Origin: Stratiolaelaps scimitus
Taxonomy: Eukaryota; Arthropoda; Arachnida; Mesostigmata; Laelapidae
DNA length: 64,000 bases
NCBI GenBank assembly: GCA_019614645.1
Contig: JABWDB010000006.1
Coordinates: 5,270,001 to 5,334,000, forward strand
Direction of reading: 5' to 3'
Made by a program: the position numbers and the translations under genes. Numbering within the stretch: position 1 is the first letter of the stretch; the number at the start of each line of letters is the position of its first letter. Positions 23,952 to 36,836 of the stretch are shown here, piece after piece. The notes beneath the pieces were generated by a model, which saw nothing but the letters and a program-made list of their open reading frames with translations, searched no databases and was not told the DNA's origin.

Positions 23952-24040
23952 CTGTCCATACCATTGCAGGTTACGCCTGTACACAGCAGTAGCAATAAGT
24001 GTAATTTAAAATAAAAAAAAACCTTCAATGGTATGGACAG
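23952..24040. repeat. 15-bp perfect inverted repeat
   Basis: CTGTCCATACCATTG at 23952-23966 recurs as its exact reverse complement at 24026-24040, with 59 bases between. It could form a stem-loop. No element boundary or function is apparent. Confidence 0.7.
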
Positions 24041-25412
24041 GTTGGCAAAATGCGGACAGTGATTGACGTAAGCTAACGTGAAGTATAGTATATAGCGTGA
24101 CGAACTGCAACTGAGTGTACTATTCTTATATATATATTTGTTTTGAGCTTCACAAGACTGTGGAAACAGTATGGTAGGAGAATGCCTATACTCAAATTGG
24201 TATCGTACGATCACGATCTGGAAGCGAGTTAAGGGATGGGGGGGTAATTAGCTACTATTATGATCGCGATATTTGTATCACCTGGATCGGTGCGAAAACA
24301 ACACTTTCGACTAAAGGAATGGTAACTGTCCTGTCATCTCATTAATGAATTACAAAAGTTACAATAATTTCTATTCTATAGTGTATGTTCTGTGCATTTA
24401 AAGATCATTCATATTTGTTAATCACTCAAACAAAGATAGAGAGAGTATACAAACCGCTCGCCAAGTGTCGAGTATTATGAATATTACCAGTGGGCTCCGT
24501 TTAAAAAACATGGGGCCATTTGGCTATGTCAAGATCTATAATGCACGCGTGTGTACTGCTTACAAGTGCTGAAACGCAACAAGATACTGCTCGAATTCTC
24601 GCTCTAACGGTGCGCCAGGTCCTGCACAGAATATCATCTCTGACGCGAAACAGAGGCCTAAACTGGAAATGGTAGCTTGTATGGTATCCTACAAGTAATG
24701 AAGTCCGAGGTTGAAATACTCTTTTTTTTTGGGACTGGCCTACTAGAGAATAGCCGGCAAGTTTATTTTGGTGTTATAATTTATTACAATTGTAATGTGT
24801 GAACGTGTGAAATATTCTTACCTTGTCCTAAATAGTACCAAACCAAAAAAAAGCAAAATGGTATACATAGATTGCAGACGTACATTTATATATATATATA
24901 TATGTACGTGTTGTGTCACTGAATTAGCTCCAGACTCGACTGGTATGCGAGGCAGTTCACGCCACCGACGGGATCGGCCCCGCCCCGTTCTTATTTCACT
25001 GCCCGGCTCTTCAGAGCCGTCGCTCTACGACACGAGTCAGGCTCGTTCACCTTTTTTTCTTCGTTTCTTCGACATATTGTGCACCTACCAGCAGAAAGGT
25101 ATAGGACACATGCCTTGTGCCTCTTTCATCTGTCGGCCGGCAGATGGGGGAAGGGCAGCTGTTTGGGGGCCTGGCCCAACGATGTAGAGAGGAACACCTC
25201 GGAGAGGTACAGGCTCGACGGCGTAGCTGCAGCGACGACTGCAAAATACGTTGAAAGGCAAGCTGAATAGAGCTGACCAAGCGGAGCACGAGTGGCGTTA
25301 AGGAGGACGGAAGAGGGGCGAAGATAACGCATGCAGCAGCAGCAGCAGAAGCAGTACGCGGTGCGAAAACACAGCCGACCGTGTGGGGACCCAGCTGCAT
25401 ACACCGTTCACT

Positions 25413-25457
25413 GAGTGAGTGAATGAATAAATGAATAGATGGATGGACGGATGGATA
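25413..25457. repeat. degenerate tetranucleotide repeat
   Basis: A run of GAGT, GAAT, AAAT, AGAT, GGAT and GGAC units in tandem, an imperfect (GAAT/GGAT)n array. Confidence 0.7.
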
Positions 25458-28400
25458 ACGTTGCCTCACCTCGACGCACATACGGACGCCACTTCTGGGC
25501 GCACTGGCCAGCCAGCAGACGATGCTGGTCCAAAAAGTATGGACACAATAGCCTTTACAATACAGCGAGAGGAAGGGGGTAAGGGGCACCGGAGGACAGA
25601 CCTCAGCTAGAAACACGCCCCTCGTCTACTACACCGATTCTGTGGTGGAGACATGACTACTTCTTCCCTGCAGCTGCGGCTGGTGTCGTCGTTGACAAGC
25701 GGTGGTTGTCGCTGGGGAAGACACGGTGACTCTGGAAAGCACGAACACCTGTGTGCTCTATCTCTCTTTCTCTCTCTGTCTCTCGGTGAACACTAGGATA
25801 CACGCGATGATCGCTCTTATGGTTGCCTCTGCTTGAAGTGTCTCGCTCGTCTGCTAGCTCGCTTGTCAGCAGGTAGCTCGAATAGCAAGCTGCTCTCACA
25901 GCGTTGGATAATGGCTGCTGTCCACCTTACCTCACCATGTCGCTCTGATAGATCAGGAATATCCTGAACGACGCGCCGAAGGCGGCACAGGATCGGCATC
26001 GACGAACCACAGCTGTGACGTCAGCGAGGTTGAGTAGCAGCGTCTAATACAAGAGTGGGGTCGAATCGATGGCTCGGAGGGAGCACGTCGGCCAGCCTAA
26101 CCTAAGGCTTATTCTAGGCAACGGCCGCTCTCGTTGACTATCCTCGATATCGTGGTACTTTTCGTTTGGTTAGTTTGGATCGTTAAAGTTCAAGCAAGGG
26201 GTAATGTATGCTCACGTTGGTGCTTCAACCAGATGATAATAACATTATTGATTGATTTTCAAAATGATTAAAATGCTTCAAGGCGCTGAAGACTAGTCGT
26301 GTGATTATCACGTTTGGATATAATTTAAACGGGCAGCTTTCAACGAGAGTCTATGCCGAATACAATTATCTGCGGTTACCGAATGGTGTAAATTTTTTAC
26401 ACTTTCGAGCTTGCTTAGATGGCAGTTCCAACAAGGTTCCTAACATATTTCTTATAAATTATTGTTAACTACATCGGGTTCCTTGTGTTATACTGCTTGT
26501 GTTATACACGGGCATGGAGTATTCACTGCTAAATCTGGCAGGTTAAAAAGTGTAGCCGTTTACACCGGCCATAGCAAAACACCGATCGGTGCCACCCTAC
26601 AACAGAGATAGTTACATACGATATGGGTAATGCCAGTGACATCAGATGTGAGTGTACTATTAGATATATTGGCATGAGAAGGTTGCGCCTTCAGAGGTCG
26701 TGGTACCTTCTAGAGGTCGTGGTGTTGTGCCACGCTAGCCGACCGTTGGGATTCTGGCCCCTCAAAACTAATGAGACGTAACGAAGAGTCGAGGTTTCGT
26801 CCTGCCGAGAAGAAACGGGACTCAATTGTAATCGCTACAATTCGAGGGTGTGGTCGGCTTGCCTTGGAAGTTTTTTTCAACCGTTTGTGGACTAGAATAA
26901 TTGAAATCGAGTTCGTCGACGACTAGTTCGCAAGCAAATCGATATGCAGATGAACTTGAGCCCGTATTTCCTTGTAAAAATGGAGCATACATCTTAGAAG
27001 TAAACAGCATAAATTTCTGTCTGATTTCTGAGGCTGATATATGTGCGTGGCTGAAATTGAGTGTCAATTCCATACCGTTTACTACTTACAGCTGACTAAT
27101 GTCACTTTGAGAAACTGCGAAGAATGATTCTGTTGCAGATTTGTGATCACGGCCTACCTTAATCCTAACCTTCATGTTTTGCAGGTTATTCAGTCAGCTA
27201 CTTTACTTGCTATGTGTTCACTGTTTCTTGAAATGTGTCGTCCGAACCTTAAAAAGACGCATTTAGTCGTGCAGATAGATATGTTTATTCAAAGATTAGA
27301 CGCTGCGAGACAGTCGTGACGAAAGCCAACTCACTCCCCGTGCACAAGTGACTTCACACTGCAGCTATGACTACCGCAAACTGGTTTTTAGTTGTAATAA
27401 AGGGCTAATTTTGTGTTGTGTGGTGGACAAGTGAAACTTGTTGAGCATTCGTGTAATCCAACGGCTTATGGTCGAATCTATATATTTCTTCCCGTATCAT
27501 GTGTCGCCTACGATCGCCTACCAATTATATAGTGCCTGTGTATTACGGCACCACTTCGATAAACAGCGGCTCACTCAGCCAGCGGAGTGCACTACGGAGC
27601 CGTCGACAAACCGTACAGTCAAGACTAAATGTGACAACTGTTTATCGATATATTCCTTTTTGTAAGGCCATCATCATGTGTAGCAAAAATTCTGCTCCTG
27701 CTAAAAACGTACAATTGATAATTAACTGTATCGCTAGTGTACGTTCTCCCTATAGTGCTGCTGTTACAATGTAACTCCTTTGTATATATTATATCTCGAT
27801 CTGCTTCGCTAACCACCGATATCTCCTAGACTAGTCTTCATCTCTTTTGGGGTCAATGTATTATACCAATCAGCAAGCATCGCGTTTGTTAACCAATTCA
27901 CCCATTTATTTGCCGATTATATTGCTAATCCGTTAGCGTTCGACTACCAGCGCGGATATGAAGTATGCATGCGGGATATAGCAAATTCATGATTAACCGA
28001 AGGGGAATATTTCCTCTTGCCCGCTAATGTCTGTGCAAGTGCGACTGCTCCGCAAATAGTCTCGTTCTGCTTGTTCATTTGTCGTCATTTGGGGCTTACG
28101 GGGCCCCACATTCCCTGCGAAGGCAATCGGATTCATAGCTTGCCGATAGGTGACGATGAAGCTAGCTTTTAGTTAGATCGGGCGTCATCGATTGCATTTG
28201 GACTTGGATCCTTTCCTTATCATAACATTCGACGTTCGCTGAGTTCTGCAGGTACCATGCGATTAGAACTCGACTTGAGTGTTTGCTTGATAATATTGTG
28301 TGTGAAAACATGCAGACATAAAGGACGTATATTATGTGCGAGGTCAGGCAGAAATGTATTACACTACATGCTATGCTGAGTTACCATAGAACACGACCGC

Positions 28401-28702
28401 TTGTGCGATACGGAATATACAGCACAAATCATTGCAATCGGTTCCAATGATTCGTTGTGCTTCCACACTATAATCTCCGAGTTAACTGTTTTTTCGAGCT
28501 GACCCTCAGCTGTTCCCCTATATAACCTCCGAGTTAGGCAGAGCTCGTACATGGCTATATGATGTCACATCAAAGCTGCCAGCTGAGATAGTAAACATAA
28601 CGTATGCAGTCGTTCAGTATCAAATAAAGATAAAGGTAAATGTTTTATTGGTTTATTAGAGGAGCTGCAATTGTTACAATGCTTAAGCTCTCTTATATGT
28701 CA

Positions 28703-28752
28703 CGCAGCGGGGCTCGAACCTGCGGCCTCTGGCCTTCGATAGCCAGAGGGAT
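28703..28752 (-). other. tRNA-like 3' half (possible tRNA-derived repeat)
   Basis: On the minus strand GCAGGTTCGAGCCCCGC resembles a T-arm with a pol III B box (GGTTCGAGCCC, complement of 28709-28720). It is preceded by a stem-loop with CTCTGGC and GCCAGAG arms, like an anticodon arm. No A box or D-arm is visible upstream, so it is not a complete tRNA gene. A 22-base core, GGCTCGAACCTGCGGYCTCT plus GG, recurs at 36091-36112, which fits a tRNA-derived dispersed repeat. Confidence 0.3.
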
Positions 28753-31700
28753 AAAATAAATAAAGGGACACATTGAAGATTGAGAAATTATGACGGTTCG
28801 TCAACGAATGGCTCTGTCGCGTTCTGTTCAGCCAGATCACAAAAGAAAAGCCTAGCCGTAACGCATTGGTTGGCCTTGCGGAACGGAGTTCACGAAGGCG
28901 AATGATTGCATTAATCCTTTTTCTTTGGGGCTGAAGTCCAGCTGTTAGCTATTTCCGCTTGTTGTTCCGCGAACGAAGAGAGGATCCCCTATTGCAATTA
29001 TCGAATTTCTACAATTTCCAGATACCATCCATGCGATGACTGGTGCGTTCGTTCTCCTCCGCGAAATTAAACAAAAACAAAGGCCAACTCAAATCATTTC
29101 GAATGAGTCATTCGGCTGTACTCGTTGTGTGAACATCGTAGAATAAATACCTATGATCCGTGATCGAATTTCAGTCGAGAGCACCTACAGCCAGTAGCCG
29201 TGCGATCCTTGCTCTCGAAACAGCGGGTCAACTTTCTCGGCAAGTCCAAACGGTCCACTGGTGTCATGTGGAACGATTTGGCTCTCGACATCGGGCAGGG
29301 CTAATTGCAGGATCTCGGGATTGTTGGTAGAGGTGGATGTGAGGCTATTATCAAAATAAACAGTGCTACTGACCTGTAACAGCTGAGTCATCATATTTAA
29401 GGAGAGAAACGGCGTGTTAAAATCTCGGGAACTCCGCCAGTGGGATTTCTAGTAGCGTTTTTCTGCCCATAGGTCCGTCCTATTCCGTACGTGTCCGCGA
29501 CCGCCAAACGTTATTTAGGATCGCGGAGGATGTGCGTAACTTTACGAAAATCCCGTAACTTATTGACGTATTTTGTGGAACGCACGCACATTTTTAACAT
29601 ACACTTCTGTTGAAAGATTGCGATTTCCGGGGCACGCACATATTTATTTAAATACAATTAATTATAACATCTTACCGTTTTCGACGTAGCTACCTAAGAT
29701 ACCATATTTAATCACACATGCTCACTAGGTTAGCTATCGGTACGTAGCGGACTGTTATGCTTGCTGTAAGGCCTTGCAAAAAGCCAAATTGCACCCTCCA
29801 GAATTCTCTACATATGGGCCGAGGTCTGGTTTCCACCTGAAAACAGATTCGATATTAACGGGATTTCGAGAAACGGACACCGTTCCTAGGTTCACACATA
29901 TCCCGCCAACACCGTCATCGCTGTCGTAGAGTTCCGTTCGTTTTGGCGGCCACGAAAATTCCATGGTTCGTACCGGAGCGGAAACTAAACATGCTCATCA
30001 AGGGGGCTAACGCGAGCGTGGTCTCGGCCACCGCCCACTTCTAACTCGTACGCAGCATCGGCCAGATCTTTCGCTAGCATGGTGTGTTAGGATGATTAAG
30101 CGACGGATAGGCCGTGCCAAACCAAGCTAGCTAGGCTCGGCCAGGCCAAGCCAGGCCCGGTTTCTTGCTCATTTGCAATACTAGCTGACAGTCAGTTGGC
30201 CCGAGTGCGTGTCTGACTGGTTAGACCCGTTAGGCCCGTTCCGGCTACAGTGATCGTACACGAAGCGTGCTCGCCGCCAGGAACATGATCTCACACGAGA
30301 TGGCAAACGACACCACGGCGACTAATGGCATTGAATAGCGTCTGCATTTGTACCCGGTCGCGGCTCCTGACACCGATGCGACTCACTGCCCGCGCGACTT
30401 CGTTTATGTACCTGTTTAAGGCTGTCCAACGCTAGCGTGAGTTTGTTATTGAGAGCATAGACTGCCAAATATTACAGATGCAGAACGCAGAAATGGACTT
30501 CGGTTCCTGCAGCGAGGGAGTGTTGTCGGGCTAGTGTTCATGAAGAATTGGGGTGCCTACGCCCACTTCACAGGGAACCTCGCTCGGCTTTGAGCTAACC
30601 ACAATTGTGTTACTATGAGTATCCGCCATTGTTCTTGTTCTTGTGAATATCTGGTTCGCAACAAACGATGCGAATGACAGCGATATACATATTAGAAAAC
30701 ACTGTAAGCACGTCAACTATGAAGTTTCCAATATATGTCGATTTTTGAGCCCATTCCTGGCGAAGAGTTTAGTTATTTCTCGACTCGACCTCGCCCAGAA
30801 CGACATGATCACAATATCCGACCACAGGCGTCGTGTAAGAGTCGTACAGGATCCTATCGTATGAATTATCTATAATTATCTTGTGAAAAGTACTGCACAA
30901 ATATCTCCTGTTTCAACGCAAAGTTGAAGATATCGTGTGTTAAAGGAAAATCGGCAAACGCCACCCAGTACTAACGTCGAAACTCCGTGGAGAGGCTTTC
31001 TGACCGAGGAAAGAAGTGTACCGTCGTTAACATTGAGAAATCTCGTTCCTTTTTCCCGTGCCGTACAAAAAAATAAAGAATCCATATACTACTCCGAATA
31101 CTACTTGTATTCAACCATTGAAGCAGGGAGGCAGTTTGAAGGGATGGTCCGTTTGAATAAATTGGTATTTTTAAATTATAGGTGAATTTAAAAGAAACAT
31201 TTAAATGTATCTGAATACTCTTTATCTGACATAGGTAACTCATAGAATACAGCCTCAGATCCGAATTAAACTGATAAACTTGTAAGAATAACAATGGCTA
31301 AGATTAACACAGACCGAGTTGCCTAATGTAGATTAGGGACTCTAACGATTTCATATAAATCTATCATATAATCACGAAATGTCTGGGGTCACTTCTGAGA
31401 GCATACTGAGGCGGCGGTCAAAGCTGATGGCATGAGGAGAATTGCTCTTTCTAATACAGAATAATAATCAATACAAATATATGTCCTACTGCAAATTATA
31501 GGAGTCCTGCACAAACGAATAACAGCTGCTGGGAACTGAACGAGACATCTGAGCGAGTTTCTGAGCGATCCGACGCCATGAGTGAGTTCATTCGAAACGT
31601 AGCCTCTCATAGGTAGCATTCACGGCTGTGAACATGACAGCTTAATCTATTAATACGATAACAGTTGATTGATTGAATCGGTTTACCTGAACAACTGCTA

Positions 31701-34700
31701 CGAGTACATATATATATATTACATTTTACGGCTACATATAAAAATGATCATTCAATGTTAACACTAACGCCACTCTTCAAGATCACTGAATTATCGACGA
31801 GGTTTAGCTGCTCGCGCATGCTCTTTTGATGGGACCACAAGCCGCTTTTGTTCTCACGTTAGCAACTGTGAAATGAAAAGGAAGAGCCACTGAATACATT
31901 TCCGTTTTCAGCCATTTTCAGCCAGTGGTCGATGAGGAAAAGGCAAATACCCAACAATCGTAGGCCGCTCGAAGGCTGATTAAGGCTGCGTGCGGATTCC
32001 AGCTATTCGTAGCCATTGCATGCGTAAATTCGACGTTTTCCTGGTCGGGACTTTGTCACTATGGCTTGATCTCGTCAAGACTCGCTATCTAGTTCGTTCT
32101 TTGCATTTTTCCTACCGAGATAATCATATACGGTTTAGGTGGCTAATTTCCATTGTTCATCCGCGGCGCTGGCAAAATCTGCTCGGGCAAAACTAACCGA
32201 GGTTCGCCGAAAGTAACCGCGCCATTAATGGGAGCTGTCACTTGTATTTTTCTTGCACCCTTTTCGTCATGTTAATAGGTTTCGATCATTGTTCGTTCGA
32301 AATGCAAATCCGATACGGACTAGTCAAACAAAACGCGATTGATTTTCAATTGGGCTCTGCGCAAACACGGAATGACTGATCGTGTCGAGCGTTGCGCTAA
32401 CAACGAACGGTCAGCGCACCCGTATGCCTTCCGACTAAATGCCGATAATATATATATATATATATGAAATAGCTGAAATCTCGTGGTAGATCTTTGAGAC
32501 GTTGCACATTTGCATTTTTAAGGGGCCCGTCCTATGAGGCATTGCCGAAAGCAGTATCGTAGCAGGGGTAGGTCAATGGCGGCAGAGGATTTTCAGCCTG
32601 GAAATAATTTACTTTTAGTAGGCTATTTTTTTTTACCCAGCCGCCACGCGTGCGAAGCTTTCGTCGATACGCGATATTTCGAACGCTTAATATATATTCG
32701 TTGGCTGACCAAAATAAAATAGACTTCTAGGAATGGCAAGGAACGAGGAGATGAACAGTACATACATGCAGCGTTTGATTGAATGGATAAACATAAAAAC
32801 CACAACACTGATTTTTAGACAAACAAAAAAAGCAAATTCAACAGAAGCAACGGCCTGCTTACAGATCTGGCAGACCATTTGAAGAAAAGAAAACCGTGGA
32901 GTGAGATAAACGCAGTGCATTTCTCGTCAAAAATAGTGTAAACACGTAGGGGGCACTACCAGCGGGTTAATTTTCTTAGCCTGATAGAAATCGGCAACAG
33001 GCCCATTCGACTGGCCTCTGATCTGTTCTACTTTAGAAATTTGAACAAATCGACTAATCTAAGTGATCCGAAAGTCCACGTCGGAACACTATGGCTACAC
33101 AGCACAGAGCAGAGGCAGACTAATTAGTGGATTTTTCGTGCCGCCCATCACTTCAATCATCTCCAGCGCCTCACGGCGTCGCGGACAGGCCAGACAAATA
33201 AATCGAATAATATAATATATAATACTACAGTATATATACTAAAGTAGTTCTCTTATTCACAATTTAATTCCATCAATGTTTTTTGACATCGTTAACGAGG
33301 CCATCCTATGTGGGAAAACCTAATTAGTTATAATGTGACCCTATGCAAATCTCCTCCGGGCGCACCCATCTAAGTAGTAACGGTTTCGATCAAGTTTAAA
33401 CTATTCTATGATATCTTTATTATCTACGTCAATATCAAATCCAGTTCTCGCTTCAGGGTTTGTATGAATGGCGTCCTCCCGGCCACCCCTGAAAAGCTGC
33501 ACATCTATAATCGAACTCGATTCTACAGTTATATTTCCTCATTCGAATGAGCGTTGTAGATGATTGCAATGATTATAATGTCCGCCACCGCCCTCGACTG
33601 TACGATGATGGTCAGAGCTGTCCCGTGGACCGGCCTGGTTGGATAGGAACAGCTTGGCAACAAACGTCGCAACAGCTTGCGTGAGAGCCTGACGTAATCC
33701 CCTAATCCCAGACGGGTGAAGGATGATACAGCTACTCTAATACTACTTATGGAATAGCTAATGCCTTCTTATTCCGCCAACGGGGAAATAGCATGTAAAT
33801 GAGGACATGTAATGTGATCAGCGGCGGCAGCAGCAGCAGCTACAACGGCAACTGCTGCAACAACATAATCGGTAACCGAATCACAATGAAGCTTATCGTG
33901 GTTGTCCCGTTCGAGAATTTCTTCCGGAAGAGATGCTCTTCGCAGATGCTGATGGTCTGAGGCGTAATTGTATAATCTCACTCTCGATGCGCAATGCCGA
34001 TAGGTGGCTGGGTCCTGTTAGGTCGCTCTTAGGCTGCTCTTATTTCTCTGTGTTCCTCATTGCCATTACCGTAGCGTTGTGGAATCTGCTCATCTCAAGT
34101 TTGTTTTTCTTGAAACAGAAAATAAGAGTTTCCTTACAGTCTTTACGAAATTGTGCCTATCCAGCCCCATTCCTAGCCATGTTATGCTACCTTACAAAGG
34201 GGTCAAGCAGTAAAACGCGTATCATCAAAGTTCGGGTAGAATTGCCGGGGCACCTGTGGGTGTTTGCGGGGTTTGGTTCGAGGTTTCTCAAATCACGACA
34301 GTGCAACGATGAATAACGCAATGGTGTGATCCTGCTCTGGGAGGACCGGCCATATGGACGTCAGCGTCATAATGATTATCAGTCAAACAAACCGGAAAAT
34401 TTGGAATCTCGCAACAGTGTCTTCATTGAGGGTCGTTCTAACGTCCTATCATCATCTTCGAGGGCGAAAATTAGGTTTCATTTGTTTGTCGCTCTCGGTG
34501 TTCTGTACGTTCAGTATACAATACAACGAACTCGGAGATCCACTTCAGTCCACTTTGGAGTCCACTTCAGCATAATTGACTTGGGAGACTGCCACGTGGT
34601 GTGTTGACTTGAAATGTCTGGCAGCTATTTCTAGATAGGGTATCCCTATCTATTTACTGAAGAACGTCTGTGCAAGCACTTCAAAAAGATTCGAGTGTAC

Positions 34701-34970
34701 AAACTGTATATGTGTGTACGTGTGTGTGTGTGTCTATCTTGTCCGGGGGAAGTAACTAATTCTCGCTAATTGTTGTATTAGCGCTGTATGTTGATTAGAT
34801 GGTCGAAGAATCAGTCTTTGGCCCATTGGTAATTGTTTTATATTCCAAGCAAGAGGCCCTAGTCATCTAATACTTTTCACTTTCGTCCGAGTTGTTCTCG
34901 TAACGCGGATCAGTGTCGTTCTCTATTTTTCTAGTTATTAGTGCTTACTTTGATCGATGATCGATAGACA
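28753..34970. other. anonymous DNA without a recognised gene
   Basis: Holds short (TA)n tracts at about 31709-31719 and 32449-32465, a CAG-type run near 33823-33840, and a tandem of about 10 bases (TTTTCAGCCA) near 31906-31925. A 127-residue plus frame at 33933-34316 has a hydrophobic stretch but no known motif. I see no transposon terminus or RT/transposase motif here. Confidence 0.55.
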
Positions 34971-34977
34971 CACTCGC

Positions 34978-35001
34978 TATTATTATTATTATTATTATTA
35001 T
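34978..35001. repeat. (TAT)n microsatellite
   Basis: Eight TAT/TTA units in tandem without interruption. Confidence 0.9.
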
Positions 35002-35416
35002 CATCACATCTGTTTAGGTTGCTCATACTGGAAGGCGGCTGGCTCAGGTTAACGCATGTAATAGCCATCCCAAGGTGTGCTCATAGGCCGTCAAAAGAAT
35101 AGAACCAAGAAAGAACAAGGCAACGCTGCGATGATCGACGACGGCCTTTAATAGTTAATTACAGACTGGCTGGAAATCAGCCACATCGTATGAGGTGCCA
35201 CGTTTGACGTCAGAAGAACGTAATAGTTTGTAAATACCATTCTCTTCACTGGCAAATGCATCTTCGATTATGTTTTCAGTAGGAATAGCTGCGTCATAAT
35301 GATAACAGGATAATATGCAGGGCTTCTTTGAGCGGGCATCGTTGGACTGTTCCATTACTGACATATTGAACAGACATCTATGATGGAATCTAAATATGAC
35401 GTTTTACACTTAGAAG

Positions 35417-35471
35417 TATAATAATAATAATAATAATAATAATAATTATTATTATTATTATTATTATTATC
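35417..35471. repeat. (TAA)n joined to (TTA)n, palindromic
   Basis: About nine ATA/TAA units switch directly to about nine TTA/TAT units, so the whole 55-base array is its own inverted repeat. Confidence 0.9.
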
Positions 35472-35687
35472 GATGTCGTGTTTTTTTGTAATCGCCTATA
35501 TTTTGCCCATTGCTCCAGGTGGACTTGGGGGCCCACAAGAGGTTTTTAGAGATGACGATCTCGCTGAAGTCACTGGATATTTGGCCAAGTGAAATTACAA
35601 GCGTATTCAAAAGGTAGTGCCATCCTACGGAAGACTATTGAAGGTTTGTCGACCAAACGACGAAAGAAGTGAATTACCTAGAGGGTT

Positions 35688-35730
35688 ACCCCTGGCATGG
35701 TCAAACCTGAGGTTTGACCATTCCAGGGGT
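35688..35730. repeat. long hairpin, 21-bp arms with one mismatch
   Basis: ACCCCTGGCATGGTCAAACC plus T, a one-base centre, then the reverse complement with a single mismatch (C versus A). The near-perfect match and absence of a spacer point to a recent origin by inverted copying. Confidence 0.9.
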
Positions 35731-35821
35731 CGGTTGTTTCTTATAGTGCTTGCTGCACTTACTGAGCATCCCACCGCCTACACTCAAGGTTTTCGTTTTT
35801 CTCCAGCTTGTTAACAAACGA

Positions 35822-35824
35822 TTA

Positions 35825-35916
<92 letters not shown>

Positions 35917-35918
35917 AA
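35822..35918. repeat. (TA)n array with regularly spaced C interruptions
   Basis: A 97-base TA array broken by single C bases at about 35843, 35863, 35883 and 35899. The spacing (20, 20, 16) suggests expansion in 20-base units and not only by dinucleotide slippage. It is the longest AT-rich array in the window. Confidence 0.9.
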
Positions 35919-36030
35919 TAGTCGAGTCGAATACTTAAGTGATCTCATTTTCTTCCTACGTGAGGCTTTTAGAAAGTAGCAAAAACTGGAATCGAAACAA
36001 GGCCATGGCCTATATACATGGCCAGCGTTA

Positions 36031-36112
36031 GGGTTCGATCCCATATAGTTAAGTGCTTAGGTAATTTAAGAGGGATACGCTACTTCACACGGCTCGAACC
36101 TGCGGTCTCTGG
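36031..36112. other. two B-box-like motifs, opposite strands
   Basis: GGGTTCGATCCC at about 36032-36043 fits the pol III B-box consensus on the plus strand. GGCTCGAACCTGCGG at 36091-36105 is a B-box-like motif on the minus strand and matches the core at 28711-28732. Neither has a visible A box at the right distance, so no tRNA gene is called. Confidence 0.25.
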
Positions 36113-36785
36113 GTTTTTTTACCTCCAGACGTTGTTTATATTTAAAACATTCATATCAGACACGGCCAACGTTCGACTTAAATAATTCGAGGGTAACAGC
36201 TCTCGGTTCATTAATCGACACGGCATGCCGTTTCATACGCGGTCAGTTCCACTCCATTACCTCCCTACGCCGCAGTCGATTTCCTCTAAACGGGTACAGA
36301 TACAGCTTAAGCGTATTTGTATAGCGCCACATATGGCTCGACAATGTTATTGCGACTATTCTTCACAGAAGCAATGCTGCGTCCTTAAGGGCAACATGTT
36401 CGTTCAGGAACCGAACAGGCCCGCTTGTAGGTAGCTCAGACCGCGGTAGCGTCCGACCTTCAACTCCTCTCACATTCGGTCCGGCAGTCTCTACCTCGTT
36501 TTCTACTATGAAAACTGAGCCAGCGGCAGCAGAAGCGGCGTCGACATCGTCATCGATCTTCAGAAAGGGCGTATGCTGTCAAAAGTTCGTGCAGGAAGTT
36601 GCTAGCCACCCTGATGAAAGAAACCCAAATCAAGAAACAAAGATGTCGTCCAAGGACCGGTAGAACCTGCAATCGATACCGCTCTTTTTCGTGTTTTGCG
36701 AACAGTTTTACGCAGAAGTGACTTCTTTTCGCAACAACCGAATATGAAATCATATGTATGTAATAAATAAACTTATATGGTATAC

Positions 36786-36830
36786 ATATATATATATATA
36801 AATATATTATATGTGTGTGTGTGTGTGTGT
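36786..36830. repeat. (AT)n followed by (GT)n microsatellite
   Basis: An AT array to about 36800, a short AT-rich link, then a GT array of about 19 bases at 36812-36830. It immediately precedes the LINE 3' end on the minus strand. Confidence 0.9.
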
Positions 36831-36836
36831 GAGGGT

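Larger units (their letters stand above)
21250..28680. other. anonymous DNA without a recognised gene
   Basis: Holds (AT)n arrays at 23001-23027, 23175-23191 and 24887-24902, an interrupted CT tract at 25760-25785, degenerate GAAT/GGAT tetranucleotide repeats at about 25413-25457, a short CAG run near 25336-25350, and a 15-bp inverted repeat at 23952/24026. A 189-residue minus frame at 25047-25616 is low in complexity and overlaps frames on the other strand. No conserved domain is visible. Confidence 0.6.

Noticed and set aside
25047..25616. 189-residue minus-strand open frame
   Set aside because: Low-complexity composition, overlaps other frames on the opposite strand, includes repeat-derived residues and shows no domain.
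32543..32560. TGCCGAAAGCAGT shared with 43.72 kb
   Set aside because: A 13-base match is expected by chance in 64 kb.
33933..34316. 127-residue plus-strand frame with a hydrophobic stretch
   Set aside because: A single hydrophobic segment is weak evidence; no conserved motif and no exon partner.
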